In this document: positions 54,102 to 64,000 of the stretch, piece after piece
Position numbering within the stretch: position 1 is the first letter of the stretch
How the letters are laid out: the number at the start of each line of letters is the position of its first letter
NCBI GenBank assembly: GCA_977006965.1
Contig: OZ345365.1
Location: forward strand, 868,001-932,000
DNA: 64,000 nt
Direction of reading: 5' to 3'
Origin: Phymatolithon calcareum
Taxonomy: Eukaryota; Rhodophyta; Florideophyceae; Hapalidiales
Notes under the pieces: generated by a model
What the model saw: only the letters and a program-made list of their open reading frames with translations
Databases searched by the model: none
Told to the model about the DNA's origin: nothing
Position numbers and translations under genes: made by a program

Positions 54102-56006
54102 TCAGCTAATAAGGCGGTCACGGTTTTCACTCTCGGAGACTGCAAATGATGTCATCGTGAGGAAATTTTCCAACTCAGTGTAGTTAGGGTTCTCGTGAGG
54201 AGTGAATGACCATGAAAGAAAACCAGACACGTCCGCTATCCCAACAATTCTGGGGTAATGACCATCCAGGGCATGCACGGCGTAATGTGGAAAGGCAGTT
54301 GCGTCAGGTCTGTTGCACCAAATAACCTTCCCTCTCTTCCATTCAATGTCCAAGGAATCCGTGAGAGGTGCAGTGAGTTTATCTAGTCCGTCGCGCTCAA
54401 ACAACGCGACCAAAACATCTGACAGGGCTCTGATCCAGGGCTTTCCGCTCTCATCACGACTCTTTCGGGGAGCAGGAAGATCGAGCCGGTCCGCATAAAG
54501 CATCGCTAACTGACCCCGCACGGTATCTGGGAGTTCCATTTCTTCGAAAAGAGCACATAAATCCGATATAATTTCCCAATCATCGTCCCGGGCAAGTGGC
54601 GTTGCCGATACTGTCTCGGCCTGACACTAGACCGCACGAATCTCATCGATTCTAATGCTCTGAATCCTGCAGCCGATAGGTTCTCTGATGTCGCACTTGA
54701 AAATTTCGGCCCGCCATACAAAAGGTTTAGAGCTTCTCCCATTCGGCGAGTCGCATCCGCCCGTTTATCTTCGCCTCGGTGAAGGGTAAGTGGAAACTTT
54801 CTTGCACGACTGTTTCTGAGATTCGCTCGTCCCTCTGTTTGTTGTGCGCCGGCTTCGCTTCCTTCCCTTTTCGACGGCTCTCTTTGCTCTTCGAGGGTTT
54901 CGCCGGGCCGAGATTCTTCATTGCAGATTGCTCCTTTGACCGCAACGTTGCTTCGCGCGCCATCGCCGTCTCGAGGGCTGGCACTCTCTAGGATGCCGTC
55001 AGATACACTTCCAGTATGCGATTCGCGACGAACCACGTCGCTCCACGTGAAGCCGCAGGCGCGTGGTCCTCGTCGTACAGAATGGCGTAAAGGCGTCGAA
55101 GTGCTGTCTCCATCTATAGATCTCGTTCGAGCGCCCTGCGCATTGAGCGGTGCTGCAGGCAGGTCAAGTGCACTATGCGCGCCAGAGTAAACGCCTCGAA
55201 TTCTGCTGGCTTGGGGTCCGTGGCGATGCGTCGTTTCCACTTCCACGATCGAATGGCCAGCTCGACGTTGACGCCTTCCTGCGCCAGGGATGATGAAATC
55301 GAAGGCCCCACTCTCTGGTTCACTCGAAGCGCCGGTGACGATGTTGCTATCCCCCGGTGATCGTCCATGCAGCTTGCCGGCATCGTCGCACCGCCCGCAA
55401 ACCCTTGACCAAAATCGCGTACCATTTTCAGGCCGTCTTTATTATAGGCATCGTCACCAATTCTCAGACGCTTATTTCAGAGCCCAGTCTCGTCTAAAAA
55501 ATCCGACAATGGCGCATTGTGCACTCGCGGTTGGTTTACAGCAGGGATCTGGGACGACCGCGCTTCAGCCTCTGTTAATACTTCCTCGACGGCATCAACT
55601 TTCCAGCTCAGCACCGCAGCAACAGCTTGTATACCATTTCGCGGTCAAATGCACTTGGTGTGAGCGAAGGTTGAGCACGAAGCGCTCTTTCCATTATTTG
55701 CAGCATCTCGGGCAATTTGTCGCGCGCCATTGCGGCGAGTTCGCGCGGCTTCAGTTTCGTCATTTGCTCGAGGGCGGCGCGGTCGCTGCGCGGGGAAAAT
55801 ATAGTAGCTGCTTCGCGCAACGCTTCCTCACGAAGCCTTAACGCTAAGGCGAGCAGCTCATTACGAGACGTAGGCATCGGGTGAGGACGGGCGCTCTCAG
55901 GGGCCTCAAGGGCAACGCGGTGAAGAACCGATACATTCTCAGCAGTGATATAGGCAATAGAGACGTCCTTGAGGTTCGCAAACACAATCAAGGTTGGCTC
56001 CGACAT
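54102..56006 (-). pseudogene. Gag-like region of DIRS-like element
   Basis: Successive minus-strand open pieces: 56006-55608 (helical, ATG at 56006), 55425-55114, 54984-54727 (lysine-rich) and 54539-54102. Frame breaks between them suggest one decayed long ORF. The last piece leads straight into the RT block at 54100. No diagnostic domain; called gag-like from its position only. Confidence 0.5.
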
Positions 56007-56434
56007 AGTAAGTAGAACATGCGCAACAAGTGAAACAAATGAGGTTGCCCTGGCGATCTGATGCCGACTCTAACCACGAGCGGCATCGCGCCGCGCTTAT
56101 GTACCCGTGTGTTGCCAATGTTTCACAGACGTCGTGCTCCTCGAACACGATAGCGCCGGGAGCGGGCTTTTCGTTTTCGCTAGCGATGCCCCGGCCGCCG
56201 GCGTCCGTCTCACTTCACCAGCACTTCGACTTCTCGAGCAGAGCGACGCCATGAGGCATATCTTCTGTATTTGGCGTCACTTACGCGTGACTTGCAGTTC
56301 TACTACCGAGTCTGCGGTAACTGTTGTCCGGCGGGAACGGTAGCACCGTAAAGAGTCAACAGGCAAGTGGTAACCCTTATTGCCGTCCTATCGCTTCCAA
56401 AGCGTCAGCCAATAGCACACCAACAATGCATGAT
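56007..56434. other. 5' end region of DIRS-like element
   Basis: No ORF of note. GC-rich up to about 56400, then the duplicated segment begins at about 56435. I found no inverted or split terminal repeat here matching 46400-46640. Confidence 0.35.
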
Positions 56435-57150
56435 TCAAAAAAGTAGGATGTCCAATTCGGTCCATGTTTGTCTAGTAATGGATGTATAGTACGAGAGGGT
56501 TAAGAAACGTGCTCCCAGAACTGCATACTTGGAGAACTGGTTCAAATTTGCATGATAAGCTTCGACAAAATAGATGAGAGCCAAGGAATCTTCGTTTCTG
56601 GCTTGCTCTTGCCAGGAGTATGGGAAGCGGTGAAATAACCAGTGCGTGCAAAGAAGCCTGTGCTTCTCTTTTTCGAGGTTGAGAAATGGTGATGAGCGCC
56701 AAGGTGGGAGATTGGCAAGTTCAAAACGCCATTTGAAAGGCTAAAATATGGATATGTCATTCCCCATCCGCACCGCCTTTGGCAGACGGTAGGTTTCAAT
56801 GGTCTACGCACTGGAAGGTAGCAACTGAGGAAGCCTTCCCCGTATATTCGTAAGATTGTGAGGCTTCGTAAATAAAGTTCAATTGAGAAAAAAATTCCCC
56901 ATCAAACGAGGAAAAATATCAAGGAACATGCATCAATAATCGATATGCAAAAGAGAAACAGTAGGCAAAGTATAGAAAAATGAACTAAAATACGGAGAGA
57001 GACGTGAGAGAAAAGTAAGCAAGTTCTGCAAAAAACCATGTAGCAATCTCGATGATAACCTAGATAAGTTAGAAAGAAGCTGACTTGCCTCTATTTGGGA
57101 CACATGCTACCTTTTCAATAAAATCCTCTTAAGTACGACGAAAAAATTGC
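56435..57150. repeat. Second copy of the 28.3-28.9 kb segment
   Basis: Matches 28341-28900, with an extra 3'-end fragment inserted at about 56768-56890 (GGAAGGTAGCAACTGAGGAA ... GTAAATAAAG, A-rich tail). That fragment is flanked by ATTCCCCAT on both sides. Ends in a repeat F 3' portion (57060-57130). No gene. Confidence 0.65.
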
Positions 57151-58017
57151 CTACAATTAGACGCAAATCTCACAAACTTTAATTTATGTCACGACCTTCT
57201 AGTTGCAATTACCAAAATAGTATTGGTGGCACTAACGGCTACAGCCTGTGTAGCGTGGCAGACGGGATGCCAACTGCAGAAACCCAGGTATATTGACTTA
57301 ATAAACGGGCCGTCACGGAGTATGGGCTGTTGCAACTCGCAGCAGTATCCCGAGAAAGCTTTGATGGACCACTGCAGACGAAAATGGCTTTTCTCGAGCC
57401 ATTGACGTGATTCGTAGTTAAGTGGATTTATCGAGAAGGTGCCATGTGTCCCAACGTGAGGAAAATAGACGTGATTCTGTGCCATTCTGATTCAGGCAAA
57501 TGAAACTTTTCGTCGTCAGTAGAGTACATGCTTAGAAAGACGCAGACTTTCCTCCAGTTGGAACTCATCGAAGTTTCTCAATATCGCACCTGCGAGACAT
57601 TTCCTACGTGCGTGAACAGCCCACGACCGGCAAAAGCAAGTTTGTTATTGCTTTCATGGATGACCGGCGTGGTCAGCAGATATAAATTTTCGCGCTCCAA
57701 CGCATTCTATCTTCATCCAAGATTAGTCCTGAAATTGAATATGAATGCAATCGACTCACTAGAGCACTTGTTGGGAGAGAAATATGAATCAAGGATATAC
57801 TGAATAGTCAAACAACGTTAGCTTAGAAAATCGTGCGAATGCGGCCCTGTTACTCTTGAAGAGAGGCCTTGGGAACTTTTAAAAAAATCAACACATATCC
57901 CCGACTTAAATTTTCCAAGTTTATTTAAAAGGCCCATAGACTTCAGAAGATATGCGCAAGGCTTCCTCAGATGCTATCTATCTCTGTGAAGCACACGAAA
58001 CGCCCACCAGAAGGGCT
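57151..58017. repeat. Second copy of the 29.7-30.3 kb segment
   Basis: Matches 29701-30280, including opposed repeat F pieces at 57415-57465 (-) and 57470-57580 (+). A LINE B 3' fragment is inserted at 57692-57906. No gene. Confidence 0.65.
57692..57906 (+). mobile_element. LINE B 3' fragment, 215 bp
   Basis: Begins GCGCTCCAACGCATTCTATC inside the last RT residues and ends in the LINE B tail. Flanked by TAAATTTTC (57683-57691 and 57907-57915); the paralogous site at 30170 is empty. One of the shortest LINE B insertions here. Confidence 0.85.
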
Positions 58018-59948
58018 CCTGCCCACCAAGAAAAATCTCAGCGTACATCTCAAGTGTGTGTAAGGCGGAAGAAGACTGGAATCTGCCATTGCGTAGTTTT
58101 GCACTCAATAGGGCAATGAAGCGGCACATCGCAAGAGCATTCAACAGAGCACCGAAGGTGAAGGCGGTAGGTCCCGACGGAATTGCTGTCGAAATATTGC
58201 ACACGAACAAAGAAGCGGGGCTCAAAATAATGCTAGCATTATGGGAAACACGCGGGAGACTCAAATGTCTTCCTCGGGCATGGCGCCAAGCAACTCTGAT
58301 TCCCTTATTCATGAAAGGCACGGCATATTTCGCAGCAAACTGCAGGCTCATATCTCTTTTAAGACAAGCCAGGAAAATCATTGGCTCAGCCCAAGATGCA
58401 TACATACGCGAGAACTTCCGCTTCAATATGGTTCAGCTGGGGTTTCGGAAAGACAGAAGCACATATCTCGCTATACTCCGGGCAAAAAGGACAATGAAAA
58501 AGGGTCATCCGTTCTTGGCGGTTCTCGACCTATCCGCGGCATACGATAGTGTGCCAAGGGATATTCTCATGAAGAGGTTGACGGAGATATTTCCGGAAGA
58601 GATAACAAGGATGGTTGCGTACCTGTTAAAACCCTCGCGTGTCACATCAGCTGGAGACGAGACAGAAACGTGGTGTATCATCGACCGAGGCGTTCGACAA
58701 GGTTCCCCGCATAGTCCATGCTTAAGCAATATATTCATGGACACATTTACTGAAGCCGTCACCAAGACTGACGGAAACGTCTCAGACAGCCCAGTGCAAT
58801 TGTTCGCAAATGATGTTCAGCTTCAAGCGAAGACATGACGAGGAATACAGAAACATCTTGAAATAGCGACCAATTGCGCAATCGAAAATGGAATGAAATG
58901 GAACACTAAACCCGGAAAACGCAAAGTTCTTAAGTACAAAGGGCTTCAGAGGCAGACTTTTACTTCGCGGGACGAGAACTGCATCAAGCCTGGAGACTCT
59001 CGTATCTTGGGGTAAGCATGCATAACAATGGTGTTACGGATGACACGGGCATAGCAAGAGTTCAAAATGCTGCATGATGAATACATAAGCTTCGGGAGCT
59101 TGGAGTGAATGTTCGAGGATTCAAATCGGAGACATGCATCAGGATCTTTAAGTCGCTAATTATCCCGAAATGGCAGTGTGCGTTATACGTTACTCCAATA
59201 ACAAATCGATTGCTCTCGGCAATTGAGTCGGTAGAGGTCTTGTTCTACAAGAATGTTTTCGGAAAATATTTCGAACACCGCCGGGACCGAATGCGAGTTC
59301 TGTGCCGACTGGGACCACCAAAGATGATGAGACGTCATCAAGCAGAAAGGTTTGCATTAAGCCTGGAAAGATACAAAAAGCGCCTTGAAGAAACAGAAGA
59401 GTACTTTGGAAGAGATGAGGACAAAAAGGAAGCATTGAAGGATATTGAATATGTCAAGATTTATGAAGACTTGCGACAAGCCCTTCAGAAAGCCCAGGAG
59501 GGATCTGTCACGAAGAAGAGGAGTATAGAAGAAACAAATACGGTATGGGAAAAGGAAGAACAAGGCAGATCAATGAAGATTCCTATTGAAGGCAAGCTAC
59601 CAGGGATCCATTACATAGGAGAAAGAACGACACGTTTAAGGTGCCTAAGGTTGACATTCAACCGAGCACCCCTTTGAAGAAAATCAGTATTGGGTGCCTA
59701 CTGTGGGATTACCGCAGTGATCGAACTAGTCGCCTTACAACGTACTCTAGCGTCGTCGAAGATGAGTAAAGAAATTGAGTTTGAGTGCGAGAGACTCAAT
59801 GGAGCTCTTGTTGGGGGAGAATTACGAATCAAGAACGTTTTGAGTGGCCAGAGGACTTTAGCTTTGAGAATATCACAAGAGCTATTCCGCTGCCCCGTTA
59901 CTCAATGAAGAGGCTTTGGGAGCTCTCAAAATAGAATCATGAAAGATC
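58018..59948 (+). mobile_element. LINE C2: 5'-truncated LINE C copy
   Basis: 1931 bp flanked by CCCACCAGAAGGGCT (58003-58017 and 59949-59963). The uninserted counterpart is at about 30263-30277. Ends in an AAAATAGAATCATGAAAGATC-type tail, a degraded version of the LINE C' end. Confidence 0.9.
58056..59908 (+). pseudogene. LINE C2 reverse transcriptase, decayed
   Basis: Open from 58056 with RAFNRAPKVKAVGPDG, LDLSAAYDSVP and RGVRQGSPHSPCLSN (motif B altered). The catalytic motif reads LFANDVQLQ, so the first catalytic Asp is changed to Asn. A TGA at about 58836 and later frame changes break the rest; the C-terminal part is open again at 59105-59677. Confidence 0.85.
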
Positions 59949-60131
59949 CCCACCAGAAGGGCTGACAGGAAAACTTAGGATCCAAAGTAAAATCTACCTC
60001 AGTTTTCTACCGGACTGGTAGCGTTTTTCGTGATTGTTGCCGACATCAGGTGATGACCATCCACCAATGCGATCGATCGTGGTCACCGCTATGACGCAAT
60101 GATAAAATGCGGAGGATATCTGCGACAGGAT

Positions 60132-61150
60132 AAACGATACCTCGCACTTTGGAAGGGACAAGATTCAATATAAAGTGGCCTTTAGATTCAATCCAGTGTC
60201 GCTAAATCTCCACGGCGAAGAGATGATACGGTAGGGTCAGCGTCTCCGGTGACGCCAGCCCTGGAAATCGGTCGAGCAGTAATCTGCTCCTTCGCCCATC
60301 AAATGCCCTAGTGAGCGCAGTACGTTTGACGGACGGCTTTGAGACCGGTCCGCTGCGGCGCGATGCCATCGGACATGCGGGACGCAAAGGTGGATGATAT
60401 GCTTAACTTGATTCCGACTTACCCTTCGTTGGGTTGTCGCCTCGCTGAGTTTATGTAGGCCTAGATTCCGCAGCCTAATATTGAAGGGTATACTAACGGC
60501 TAAAGCTTGTGATACTGCTAACACTGTAGCCGCGTTAATATTTGATCCAAATCTCTATCGGTTCACTGTGTCTCGCCTTACAATTGTGATAGTAGAAGAC
60601 GGTTAGCAATCAAGAAGAATAGAACGGCATAAGAAGTTACCTATTAGGGTGCTGCGCGAAGGTATCAACGTATTGCCAGCATGTCTTGTCGTCTCAAGTA
60701 ACCCTGCAAAACCGCTTGATTCGTTTTCAGGAAGGTCAAACGGTCATTGTCTCGCATGTAGGTGAGACGTTCGATGTCTGATCTTCTGTTATGGCATGCT
60801 CTCATCTGCGACATCCAGTGACCCTACCTACTCTCCAAAGTGCAGAGGTGGCACTTCACCAGCTCAGAGCGAATTGTTGTCCTACTGTGGCATGCGTTCA
60901 CAATTGACGCAGCGAGGATGAAGCGCTTCTCTACGACCCAGTGAGGAAGGTAGAGGCAAGGGACCACGTAATTCTACGCTGCTATGGTCAATTCATCCTA
61001 AAAGTGCATGGCGAAAACGGAAGAATATCTGTGCGGGGTGAGATCCGTAGAGATATTCTCATTTTTGAACAGTGAGAACTTCTTCTGGGGAAACGTCTTT
61101 CTTTACATTACCGCCTTCTTCAATAGAGAAAGAAAGGCACTTAGAAGACC
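60132..61150 (+). mobile_element. LINE-R copy 4, split by a solo LTR
   Basis: 60132-60196 and 60814-61150 together match LINE-R copy 3 from CGATACCTCGCACTTTGG to the GAAAGAAAG tail. About 35 bp of the ORF2 tail is deleted near 60988. Pseudogene. Confidence 0.8.
60197..60813. mobile_element. Solo LTR (TGTCGC...GCGACA), 617 bp
   Basis: Inserted in LINE-R with the 5-bp duplication TCCAG (60192-60196 and 60814-60818). Termini are TGTCGCTAAAT and ATCTGCGACA. No AATAAA on either strand that would fix the orientation. Termini resemble those of the LTR at 35694, but the interiors do not align by eye. Confidence 0.8.
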
Positions 61151-62505
61151 GTTAATGGATATGACATTCACAGCACTCTGGACTGAATCAGAATTAGAAC
61201 CCAAGCTTCAATTTTCGTAAGTGAACTGATGTGTACGCTTGTCGTAAAGGTTAGGTTTCCGATGTTCAACTTGGTGGTCCTTGCCCCTTGGAGCGGAAGA
61301 ACGATTAGTCTATCCCAATTAAAATTGGTGGTCCTTATAATACAAAGGGACCCTTCGGAGCTAGGTGCGACCTTCAACAGGTCAAGGCCTAGGGACCTTG
61401 ACCGCCAGGGTGGTGAGAAGCTATAATAATCGTTGGGTTGTACATGCTTGCTGAACTCCATAGATGAATGAGTTCGACGGCTTTTGTAGTTCTTTTCGTG
61501 TAAAGCATCAAGCAAGATTTCTGTAGACTTCGTGGAATGAAAACTGAATACGCTACGTAATCCTATTTGCACCACACAATAGACATATCTTCTGAAAAAT
61601 TCCGAAAGGTGTGCGGTTATGCGATTTATGCTACAGTTCAGCAGTCACCGTTTCATGTCGTCACGAGCTCGTATGATTTGGAAGAATAAAGTCAAAAAAT
61701 ACAAGCTCGCGGAGGGGTTAAAATCTGCTCGGGCCAAGCTCCGAAGAACGGAAACATTTGGAACTACGAAACAGGGATACAACCAGGGTTCGTTCCAATT
61801 GACTTTTTTCTCTATTGCTCCAGTCGAGCAATGTGGCAATCAATAGGAATAGTATTTTTCTCAAGCAATAGAAATTGCAATTGAGGTACTTCTGGCAATT
61901 CCATTTGCGATTAGGATACTGGGAGCTGTAGTAGACAGGGCGCAGTTTTAGGACTTTAATTTAATTTTTTTTGAATTTTGAATTTATTAAACGCCCTCAG
62001 AAACACTCATAAGACTGTAAGGGAGATGCGTTTCAGATGACTTTAATTTAATGTTCACTGTCACCTAAAATTAAACGGAACAGCGCAAATTTGCATTGCA
62101 ATTGGAAATTATTGTCCAATTTACATTATAATAGCTAAACCTCCGTACAAAAATAGAAAATTGCAATTCATTTCAAATTAATTGCAAAAAAGTTGATTTC
62201 GGATATTCCCTTGATACAATTTTGAGAAATGACATTTCTTATTCAATGCAATTGTACGTCCAGTGTACGAACACTGCCCGAGCACTGCTCCGGAGACTCT
62301 GCGAGTAAAGAGAACCTCCTTCAATTTTGGAGAAGGACTAGATGTACTATTCTTTGGCGGCTGTGCAGCAAAGCATTGTAAGCGAGTGATGACGCTCTGG
62401 CAGATAGATCCTTGGAACAACAGCAAGAAGCTGAGAAACAAGCAGACATGAAGTTTTGAAAAGCAGGAGAACTAACGACTGGATCTGGATCTGGAAGCAC
62501 TGTAT
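61151..62505. repeat. Second copy of the 11.06-14.74 kb segment
   Basis: Matches 11056-11221, 11699-11785 and 13900-14740 in order, giving the empty sites for the insertions there. It holds its own insertion at 61966-62038, and a 159-bp stretch at 62269-62427 that the other copy lacks. No gene supported. Confidence 0.7.
61966..62038 (-). mobile_element. 73-bp retroelement 3' tail insertion
   Basis: Flanked by GACTTTAATTTAAT (61952-61965 and 62039-62052). The minus strand reads ATCTGAAACGCATCTCCC ... GAGGGCGTTTAATAAATTC plus a T/A tail, the same 3' end as at 21330-21410 and 6910-6958. Confidence 0.85.
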
Positions 62506-62669
62506 AGAACCGGTCATGTCAGGGGCCGCCATGGGAATGGCCGGATATGCGTGGTTCAACAATGACAGCTCAGATGTGTGGGGTTGAATGAAGAGGTTTA
62601 CTCGGTCGTTGATTGATACCTTCACCTTCTGAGGTTGGTCGAAGAGCCTAAATAGTAAGCAGAGACAAC
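62506..62669. other. Short unassigned spacer
   Basis: No gene or repeat seen between the end of the duplicated segment and the hAT terminus. Confidence 0.4.
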
Positions 62670-64000
62670 CAGGGGTTGCGCCAATTTTATTGTTTGCGAT
62701 TGCAGTCCCGGGTGAAATTTATCAATTTAATTGCTCAGTTTTGTTTGCAGCAATTCGCATTGCAATTTGAAGGCTTCCCACAATATAGACATCAATACTT
62801 TATTCAAGCAAGTTCATCTAGCTGCATGTAATCTTCATCTTCTTCGATAGCCCTCTCGACACGTTGATTTACAACCATATACATAGCCTGCTTCACGGTT
62901 TGCTCATCCCACTAGGAGCGGTTGACTTTCAGAAAAAGCATCGCCTCAAAGACAATAGGAGATGTTCCCTTCCTATGGTCTAGTAGAATATACTTCGCCA
63001 TAGACCAAAGTCGCTCCATCTCAGCAACGGACCCCAGTATAAATTGGGAGTTAATGTATTCCTTCGATCCCGCGCTTCCGGTGTTCTTCTTCCGTTTCTA
63101 TAGCCGGTCGGTCATACTCATCGGTTCGTGCACATCAATCTCAGCATCTTGTTCCGTTCGTCTTTGTAATAGCCCCTTGCACCTCTCTTTCTCAACGTCT
63201 GACATGCTGTTCGTCTCCCCACGTTGGATTTTCACCACTCCTGACTCAAGTGAAGCACCTTTCACGATTTGAGAAGTCGGAGAGATATAGTAATCACCCA
63301 ACCGGAATGGATTGGAGATAATCAATTCCATCAAGTAACTTATCCAAAGCCATACGTGCATCCCATAGTGTTAGACCCCTCCTTTGCAGCTACATAGTCA
63401 CCGTGTTGATCTCGCCCAGCTGGTAAGTGAATTTAGCAACTCTATTCTTGAACGCGCTCCTTCGATCGATTACTTAGTCAGCATCTTCTGCATCCGCTGT
63501 TGCACTTAACGCACTTCTGATACGATTGAACCGTCGGGGCATGAGATGCTTTGTAGACCATCGGGTTGCATTGTTCATAACTGGACTGAGATTACATAAA
63601 TTTCGGAGAATCGCCCGGTTTTTTAGTCTCATTCGGCAGTTTCTCATCACATTATGCACAGACTCGATAGTTCTTCTCAATCATACGACGTACTTCCAAG
63701 TGTAACTTGTGGCTAGCACAGCCTACGTTCGGAATCTGCATCAGTTTGGCAATGAGTTTTTTAACGCTGCAATTGTCGGCTATCAGGCAAGTAGTCCATT
63801 CATGCACGTCGATTTTGTAGACATTGTGCATAATATCTTCAAAGAATCGAACATACGCTTCGGCAGTGAACTTGGTAACCTCTGACGTAGCCGTAGTACC
63901 AGAATCATTAGTTGCTTCCGATGCTTCACCAATAGGGCTTACGGCGATGAGCGGTGCAACTGGAACCTCTTCTTCGACCAAATTGCCATTCACTAGAACC
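62670..64000 (-). mobile_element. hAT transposon, 3' half (runs off the window)
   Basis: The terminus begins CAGGGGTTGCGCC at 62670, the CAG-G start typical of hAT inverted repeats. A/T-rich subterminal sequence with GCAATT motifs follows, then the transposase 3' end. The other terminus and the 5' half are beyond 64000, so the 8-bp target duplication cannot be checked. Confidence 0.75.
62804..64000 (-). pseudogene. hAT transposase, C-terminal half
   Basis: Order on the minus strand: HEWTTCLIADNCSVKKLIAK and VGCASHKLHLEV (RNase H-like core with the D-N and the C-SH-L motifs), then LKNRAILRNL and NNATRWSTK. A gap in shifted frames follows, then VAEMERLWSMAKYIL ... FEAMLFLKVNR (hAT dimerisation motif). 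A TAG at 62912-62914 sits just before WDEQ, and the final TGA at 62804-62806 is directly followed by AATAAA. Several frameshifts make it inactive; the N-terminal zinc finger is outside the window. Confidence 0.8.

Larger units (their letters stand above)
46401..56400 (-). mobile_element. DIRS-like tyrosine-recombinase retroelement, interrupted
   Basis: Minus-strand order: a gag-like region (56006-54102), RT start (about 54080-53884), then a gap filled by a Ty3 gag-pol segment, then RNase H (48233-47823) and tyrosine recombinase (47473-46640). This gag-RT-RH-YR order is that of DIRS-group elements, which integrate with a recombinase instead of a DDE integrase. Termini were not found; the limits given are approximate. 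Confidence 0.65.

Noticed and set aside
62269-62427. 159-bp extra stretch as a transposon
   Set aside because: No terminal repeats and no target duplication; it may equally be a deletion in the other copy.
1-64000. Firm assignment to a particular red algal species
   Set aside because: Nothing species-specific can be proved from repeats alone; only a broad, tentative lineage guess is offered.

Overview
This is eukaryotic nuclear DNA from a repeat-rich region. I see no bacterial operons, no rRNA or tRNA gene, and no recognisable single-copy housekeeping gene. Almost everything that can be named is a transposable element: non-LTR retrotransposons (LINEs) with endonuclease and reverse transcriptase, solo LTRs, a Ty3-type gag-pol, a DIRS-like tyrosine-recombinase retroelement, a KDZ-type DNA transposon with a Ulp1-like peptidase, and a hAT transposase. 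The mixture, the intron-poor ORFs and the compact ~250-residue orphan genes would fit a repeat-rich red alga. That lineage call is an inference with low to moderate confidence.

Layout. 1-6.6 kb: a minus-strand LINE (called LINE A here) running off the left edge, carrying a solo LTR inside its RT and a second, 5'-truncated LINE (LINE B) inside its ORF1. 7-10.6 kb: a divergent pair of related orphan genes (labelled alpha and beta here), with a palindrome and a LINE 3' end between them. 10.6-14.7 kb: LINE fragments and a long-ORF copy of LINE B (LINE B') in a segment duplicated at 61-62.5 kb. 15.8 kb: a lone beta gene. 16.5-21.5 kb: mostly non-coding, with dispersed repeats and a hairpin. 21.5-25 kb: LINE D, whose RT active site is deleted. 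25.3-28.2 kb: second copy of the alpha/beta divergent unit. 28.3-35 kb: duplicated repeats and LINE C, itself hit by two further LINE fragments. 35-44 kb: a third beta locus that received a solo LTR and then a 7-kb KDZ-type transposon. 44-46 kb: an element with spaced TGTCACTA repeats and a LINE B-like 3' piece. 46.4-56.4 kb: a DIRS-like element whose RT is cut by a GC-rich Ty3 gag-pol segment. 56.4-62.5 kb: second copies of the 28-31 kb and 11-14 kb segments, with LINE C2, LINE-R and another solo LTR. 62.7-64 kb: the 3' half of a hAT transposase.

The nested insertions give a relative history: exact target-site duplications show LINE B entering LINE A, LINE B' entering a duplicated segment, LINE C2 entering another, and solo LTRs entering coding sequence. 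The only genes that stay open and are not recognised as transposon genes are the alpha/beta family (two alpha, three intact beta, one broken beta). They are the best candidates for an undescribed gene system. The best-defined unusual element is the KDZ/Ulp1 transposon at 36.66-43.64 kb.
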